A DNA stretch of 64,000 bases from an uncultured Eubacteriales bacterium (GTDB lineage: Bacteria > Bacillota > Clostridia > Peptostreptococcales > Anaerovoracaceae): positions 80,012 to 144,011 of the forward strand of contig CACYLW010000008.1 in assembly GCA_902775345.1 (NCBI GenBank). The letters run 5' to 3'. Both the position numbers and the translations under genes were made by a program. Under the pieces are notes generated by a model. That model did no database searches and had not been told where the DNA came from. It saw only the letters and a program-made list of their open reading frames with translations. Of this stretch, positions 60,485 through 64,000 are shown in pieces. Positions within the stretch are counted from its first letter, which is position 1. Each line of letters begins with the position of its first letter.

Positions 60485-61293
60485 CGGATATCAAGTTCGA
60501 ATGCTTCCGGCCTTCTAAGTGACAAATACTGTTTTTCCTCTCTCAGCTTTCTGGCAGCATCAAAATCCAGATCTGCCGTCAGAAGGCATTCACTGTCATC
60601 TGCAATAGCTGCCACAGTCCCATCGTGAGCTGCGAATACGCTCTCCCCGCAGAAGTCCATGTTTCCTTCCACTCCGACTCTGTTGACCATGAGGCAGTTC
60701 ATGCTGTTCTGGAATGCCGGGATAAGGATCTCCCATCTGAACACTTCACAAGGCTCTATCTTTTCATTGGCAACTCCTGTAACGACGAAGTCAGCTCCTT
60801 TAAGCGCACATGTACGGAAGCTTTCAGGGAAGTGCCTGTCAAAGCATACGATCTGAGCAACTTTGCCGATGGATGTATCGAATACCGGGAACCCCTCGTC
60901 TCCCGGTGTGAAATAGTCTTTCTCATAGAAATGCGGCGCATAGACAATGTGGTTCTTCTTAGTGATGCCAAGGATCTCTCCCTTTTCGGATATAAGCATC
61001 ATCGAAGGATAGACATTGCCTTCGATCTTCAGGTTTACAGCTATGCTGGCAATGATCCCATTTTCTTTGCAGGCGTCACAGAACCCCTGAATATACGGGT
61101 GATCCGATTCGATCGCAATATCTTCTGTTTTCAGGCCTTTATACTGCGGGACATAATGTGTAAGCTGTCCTTCAGGAAAGCAGACCATCTTAGCGTCTGC
61201 TTCAGCAGCCTCTTTAATGAACTCAAGTGATTTTCTGTAATTAGTTTCCATGTCTTCGCTCTCTCTCATCTGAGCTGCTGCGATCCTTACCAT
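60475..61293 (-). CDS. Carbon-nitrogen hydrolase (nitrilase superfamily)
   Basis: A 272-residue amidohydrolase with the Glu-Lys-Cys triad: CFPEGQLTH (near residue 40), GITKKNHIVY (near 113), IVCFDRHFPES (near 148). Members release ammonia from amides, carbamoyl compounds or nitriles. First gene of the LysR-controlled operon with three RraA-type genes and a transporter. An AGGAGG-like site lies before the ATG. Confidence 0.9.
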   Translation of the reverse strand: MVRIAAAQMRESEDMETNYRKSLEFIKEAAEADAKMVCFPEGQLTHYVPQYKGLKTEDIAIESDHPYIQGFCDACKENGIIASIAVNLKIEGNVYPSMMLISEKGEILGITKKNHIVYAPHFYEKDYFTPGDEGFPVFDTSIGKVAQIVCFDRHFPESFRTCALKGADFVVTGVANEKIEPCEVFRWEILIPAFQNSMNCLMVNRVGVEGNMDFCGESVFAAHDGTVAAIADDSECLLTADLDFDAARKLREEKQYLSLRRPEAFELDIRFQ

Positions 61294-61319
61294 TAGTGCC
61301 TCCTTTTACATCGCTTTTC

Positions 61320-61346
61320 GGAGACAGAGAACCGTCCCCTGTCTCC
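61320..61346. repeat. REP-like hairpin in the nitrilase operon leader
   Basis: GGAGACAG (61320-61327) and CTGTCTCC (61339-61346) around AGAACCGTCCC. The AGAACCGTCCCC core resembles dispersed palindromes that accompany RAYT transposases in many bacteria, and this copy lies in the 5' leader between operon promoter and nitrilase start. Confidence 0.4.
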
Positions 61347-61406
61347 TCTTGACTCAAGATTATCATCCGCATATTATTGAGTAAAGCGACATAAAATCAC
61401 ATATTC

Positions 61407-61423
61407 TGTGACATATTGTCACA
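61407..61423. promoter_or_regulatory. LysR-type operator between regulator and nitrilase operon
   Basis: TGTGACA-TAT-TGTCACA (7-3-7, perfect dyad), with the classic T-N11-A core of LysR boxes, upstream of LysR ATG 61441 and of the divergent nitrilase gene. Confidence 0.6.
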
Positions 61424-61440
61424 TTGGTGCGAGGTGCATA

Positions 61441-62313
61441 ATGGATACAGAAAAATGCAGAGTCTTACTTCGTGTAATCGAACTTGGAAGTATAAGCGCT
61501 GCGGCTGATGAACTGGGATATACCCCTTCCGGTATCAGTAAAATGATGGCAGCATTTGAGGCAGAGCTGGGATTCACGCTTTTGCTGCGTTCAAGAGGCG
61601 GCGTCCAGCCGACCAGGGAATGTGAACATATGATGCCTCTGTTCCGCCGGCTGGCTGATGACTATACACTTGCACGTGAAACCGCTGACTCTCTGCTTGG
61701 GATCGAGACCGGTGAAATATATGTCGGCACCCCATATCCCGCTTACTTCCGTCCACTGTCACAGCTGATCACGGATTTCTGTACAAGGCACCCCGGGATA
61801 AAGGTAGGCATCATAGAAGGAATGAGCTCTGAACTCGCATACAAAGTGGAATCGCGTGAGGCTGATTTCTGCATCATCAGTAAACGTGAAGGGGATTTCG
61901 ACTGGTTCACGCTTACCGAAGATCCCTTTGTTGCGATCGTATCTTCTGATCATCAACTTACTAAAAAAGGATCCGTGTCCGGAGAAGATCTCTCACACGA
62001 ACCCTTTATTATGATGCACCCTGATGTCGCAAGCGATTGCTCAATCTATCTGGAAAACAACGGTATCATTCCTGACATACGCTTTTCATGCAGCGATACA
62101 CTTGCCGCTTATCACCTTGTTGAGGCCGGATTGGGCATAACACTTGATAATATGATATATACTCCGCAATTCAACGGAAAAGTAACCGCGCTTCCTCTTG
62201 ATCCTCCATATACTATTCCCCTCGGCATCGCCGTACCGAGAGCCGGTCAGCGATCTCCTGCAGTAAGACGTTTCATTGAACTATCTCAAACGTACTTCGA
62301 TTATTCCATATAA
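61441..62313 (+). CDS. LysR-family regulator of the RraA/nitrilase operon
   Basis: A 290-residue LysR protein. DTEKCRVLLRVIELGSISAAADELGYTPSGISKMMAAFEAELGFTLLLRSRGG is the winged HTH; the rest is the effector-binding domain (GEIYVGTPYPAYFRPL, LVEAGLGITLDNMI). ATG 61441 with GAGGTG is used; the ORF extends from 61408 without a ribosome site. The divergent position and LysR-type dyad indicate it controls the nitrilase/RraA genes, perhaps with an amide or keto-acid inducer. Confidence 0.9.
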   Translation: MDTEKCRVLLRVIELGSISAAADELGYTPSGISKMMAAFEAELGFTLLLRSRGGVQPTRECEHMMPLFRRLADDYTLARETADSLLGIETGEIYVGTPYPAYFRPLSQLITDFCTRHPGIKVGIIEGMSSELAYKVESREADFCIISKREGDFDWFTLTEDPFVAIVSSDHQLTKKGSVSGEDLSHEPFIMMHPDVASDCSIYLENNGIIPDIRFSCSDTLAAYHLVEAGLGITLDNMIYTPQFNGKVTALPLDPPYTIPLGIAVPRAGQRSPAVRRFIELSQTYFDYSI

Positions 62314-62315
62314 AA

Positions 62316-62339
62316 ACGACTGTATATTTCAACAGTCGT
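62316..62339. repeat. Recurring terminator hairpin, copy 5
   Basis: ACGACTGT/ACAGTCGT stem with the TATATTTCA loop. It lies right after the LysR stop on plus and 20 nt after the ParE toxin stop on minus, where TTTTTA follows. It resembles copies at 46 kb, 51.7 kb, 54.3 kb and 56.7 kb, so one sequence serves unrelated genes. Confidence 0.78.
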
Positions 62340-62358
62340 ATCCTTATTTCCTTATAGG

Positions 62359-62679
62359 TTATTTGTGTGTCAGATGCTTATCTATGTTTTGACCGCTATA
62401 AAATATCCTGATTATTGTTACTGTCATAGTATTATCTTCAGGAATATAACATACCAGATAGTTCTCAACAGGCATGACTCTAAGACCTCGGGTCTTCCAC
62501 GGTTCACCTTCGAACTCGCGGAACCTATGTGGCATCTCCTCAAGTTTTAGGATCTGTTCTTCAATTCTGTTAATCAACCCGGCGGCAGTTTCAGGTGCTT
62601 GCTTTTCAAATGCAATATACTCAAATATAGCTCTGACATCCTGGCCTGCCTGATCAGACATAACGACCCGGTATTTCAT
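62359..62679 (-). CDS. ParE/RelE-type toxin
   Basis: A 106-residue toxin: MKYRVVMSDQAGQDVRAIFEYIAFEKQAPETAAGLINRIEEQILKLEEMPHRF is characteristic of ParE-family toxins, then GLRVMPVENYLVCYIPEDNTMTVTIIRIFYSGQN. The pair is closed by a 4-nt overlap with its antitoxin. Confidence 0.9.
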   Translation of the reverse strand: MKYRVVMSDQAGQDVRAIFEYIAFEKQAPETAAGLINRIEEQILKLEEMPHRFREFEGEPWKTRGLRVMPVENYLVCYIPEDNTMTVTIIRIFYSGQNIDKHLTHK

Positions 62680-62984
62680 ATGTTATATTCCTTCCGTATG
62701 TCAGCAAACACATCATCAGCTGCTCTGGCCTTGCCACTGAGCATGTCCTGATAGCCTTTCTCTAATTCGGCATTTATCTCATCGGCTGACAGTTGTGCGA
62801 TGTTTACCGGCATGTTTGCAGGAAGCGTAACATCAAAAGGCAGACCTCTATGCAGAACTATCTGTCTGTAAAACATAGTTATGGCATTTGATGCAGGAAC
62901 CCCTAGAGCGGCAAGTATACTTTCAGCCTGTTCTTTTAAATCCGGTTCGATTCTCGCATATAGATTGGCGGTTTTCGAAGCCAT
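62676..62984 (-). CDS. RelB/DinJ-family antitoxin
   Basis: A 102-residue antitoxin with the RelB/DinJ ribbon-helix-helix domain (KTANLYARIEPDLKEQAESILAALGVPASNAITMFYRQIVLHRGLPFDV), followed by a toxin-binding tail. ATG 62984 with AAGGAGG is preferred. It represses its own promoter at 63018-63046. Confidence 0.9.
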   Translation of the reverse strand: MASKTANLYARIEPDLKEQAESILAALGVPASNAITMFYRQIVLHRGLPFDVTLPANMPVNIAQLSADEINAELEKGYQDMLSGKARAADDVFADIRKEYNI

Positions 62985-63017
62985 AAGCAACCTCCTTTTC
63001 TAACTTTACACACATTT

Positions 63018-63046
63018 ATTATACATAATTGTGCGCACATCAGCAA
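63018..63046 (-). promoter_or_regulatory. RelB/ParE promoter with TGTGCGCACA operator
   Basis: On the minus strand TTGCTG (63041-63046), 17 nt, TATAAT (63018-63023). The perfect palindrome TGTGCGCACA (63030-63039) sits in the spacer, ideal for blocking RNA polymerase. Confidence 0.65.
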
Positions 63047-63084
63047 TACATTAACAGCATGTATATCTGATCAAATTCTGTATG

Positions 63085-63165
63085 TCTCCGATTGTACCCA
63101 TATTCAAGCACAAGAAAAGCCTTGAAATCTTTGAAATTTCAAGGCTGTTTATGGCGGAGGACACA
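63085..63165. repeat. Partial cassette-type repeat R3 near the integrase remnant
   Basis: A TTGTACCCA core, then a GCCTTGAAAT/ATTTCAAGGC hairpin and TATGGCGGAGGAC, matching in order R1 and R2 (hairpin, then GGCTGAGGAC or GGCGGAGGAC), but with a different stem sequence. It may be an att-site-like end of an integrated element. Confidence 0.5.
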
Positions 63166-63243
63166 GATTGCATTTGTTCTAAACATTGATTTTTCAGGCT
63201 TTTGTACCTTTATGCCACTTGCTTTCACCATTTACGTCCCCAA

Positions 63244-63680
63244 TTATAGGTTCTTCAAATAATCATCTAACAAGTTAACAGATCCATCGTTTAGTTCTGA
63301 AAACACATCTGTATAAGTGTCTAAAGTGATATGGATGTCAGAATGTCCCAACCATTTCTTCAATACAACTGGCGGTATACCAGCTTCGATACATCTGGTC
63401 GCAAATGTGTGCCTCAGGGCATGCTGCCCTCTTGGTTCTATATGTGCCTTTTTACATATTCTACCGAAGTAATTAGACACATCTGAAGTGCGGAGAGGCT
63501 TGCCGGAATAGCGATCGCAAAACAACAGATCTAGCTTATTTGGTTTCTGCCTTTCCAGTGCCTCTCGTAGATATGGCGCAAGTGCCCTGCTTATCGGGAC
63601 ATCTCTGTTCCCGTTTTGTGTTTTGTGCCTTCCTTTATGAAGGGTTTGTTGTCTGTACCAATCGATAATAAAAAAAAGCA
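63244..63680 (-). pseudogene. Tyrosine recombinase/integrase, C-terminal remnant
   Basis: Residues from about TLHKGRHKTQNGNRDVPI onward (about 63642 to 63244) form the catalytic half of a phage-type integrase: HALRHTFATRCIEAGIPPVVLKKWLGHSDIHITLDTYTDVF contains the His, Arg, His and Tyr of the active site. The N-terminal arm- and core-binding parts and the first catalytic Arg are missing or out of frame. It is likely a decayed integrase of a former island; the repeats R1-R3 could be its sites. Confidence 0.78.
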
Positions 63681-63737
63681 GGTTCATGGGCTGAAACCTG
63701 CAGTTATGAACAGTATAGGGTCTTGTCTTTTGCACAA

Positions 63738-63900
63738 TTATCGCAAAAGCATTGCTGATATTAGCATTTGGTTTTTTTCTTGATCTGAGACATTATTAAT
63801 AGAGAATCCAAGTATATCCTCGATTTTTTCAATATGGTATGCGAGTGTATTTCTGTGAAGAAATAAAGATTTACTGCTTTTTGCAAGGTTGCACCCACTG
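63738..63900 (-). pseudogene. PucR-family (CdaR-like) regulator, C-terminal fragment
   Basis: The frame ending at 63738 reads NLAKSSKSLFLHRNTLAYHIEKIEDILGFSINNVSD, the characteristic PucR C-terminal helix-turn-helix. Continuity is lost upstream of about 63905, where the sequence turns into GC-rich direct repeats, so an insertion or rearrangement has cut the gene. The rest may lie outside the window. Confidence 0.75.
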
Positions 63901-64000
63901 ATGTTAGGGTCGGGCGATTTTAACCACTCCGGGTCGGGCGAAAAACGCCAATAGGCGTCGGATGAAAAGAACCAATCACCCAGACCTGTTAATTAGAATT
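63900..64000. mobile_element. Possible insertion-element end with GGGTCGGGCGA repeats
   Basis: GGGTCGGGCGA occurs twice, at 63907-63917 and 63931-63941, followed by a GACGCC/GGCGTC-type hairpin (around 63946-63960). Multiple short terminal direct repeats of this kind are typical of IS21-like ends and occur exactly where the PucR frame breaks. No transposase is in the window, so the assignment is tentative. Confidence 0.4.

Noticed and set aside
1-64000. CRISPR array
   Set aside because: No regularly spaced short repeats with unique spacers; the repeats found are hairpins or long cassette repeats far apart.

Overview
The window looks like chromosome from an anaerobic, amino-acid-fermenting Clostridia bacterium (Bacillota), perhaps of the Peptostreptococcales/Anaerovoracaceae type. 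The main evidence is a complete Stickland D-proline reductase locus with a UGA-encoded selenoprotein. Ferrous iron uptake (feo), a CooC-like ATPase, radical SAM and flavodoxin proteins, and AGGAGG-type ribosome binding sites fit this. The species cannot be named from the sequence alone.

Layout. 0-8 kb: an iron-type alcohol dehydrogenase, an orphan copy of the PrdA N-terminal domain, a flavodoxin, dnaE and a membrane PP2C phosphatase, all on the minus strand; then a cysteine-synthase-like gene on plus. 8.8-9.0 kb: a 167-nt structured inverted repeat. 9-16 kb: the proline reductase locus, prdC-prdA(split in two)-CBO2463-like-prdB(Sec)-prdD-prdE on minus, with prdF divergent on plus. D-proline made by PrdF is reduced by PrdA/PrdB, and PrdC is expected to deliver the electrons. 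16-17.7 kb: tRNA-Arg(ACG) and pepT. 17.7-22.3 kb: a run of minus-strand genes for a sirtuin, DUF2804, DUF4298, an EamA transporter, MsrA, a PrdX/ProX-type deacylase and a free-Met-sulfoxide reductase. 22.3-24 kb: a tyrosine phenol-lyase-like gene preceded by a small ORF with six consecutive Tyr codons and an intrinsic terminator, a candidate attenuator. 24-31 kb: CooC-like ATPase, acetyltransferases, radical SAM protein, methyltransferases, and an ABC exporter with an XRE-AbrB regulator. 31.3-34 kb: feoA-feoB-Cys-rich protein behind a promoter overlapped by operator-like dyads. 34-46 kb: assorted single genes and regulators, including flavin reductase/HxlR, hydrolase, LysR, ketopantoate-reductase-like, split chromate transporter, YitT with a terminator in its leader, and an alpha-amylase.

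46-64 kb is accessory in character. It holds a MoxR ATPase/VWA/BspA-type LRR operon, a DUF134-NifX fusion, an orphan class-M-like sirtuin, Fic and two type II toxin-antitoxin pairs. There is also a LysR-controlled catabolic operon with three tandem RraA-family genes, a nitrilase-family amidohydrolase and an amber-interrupted transporter. An integrase remnant and a PucR-type regulator fragment close the window. A near-identical terminator hairpin recurs five times here. A ~172-bp repeat lies directly after the stop codons of both fic and relE, giving a cassette-like arrangement.

The best candidates for something undescribed are the Tyr-codon leader before the lyase gene, the PrdA N-domain encoded separately (and duplicated alone), the prdD/prdE junction sitting exactly at the PrdA pyruvoyl-cleavage position, the MoxR-VWA-LRR operon, and the fic/relE repeat cassettes.
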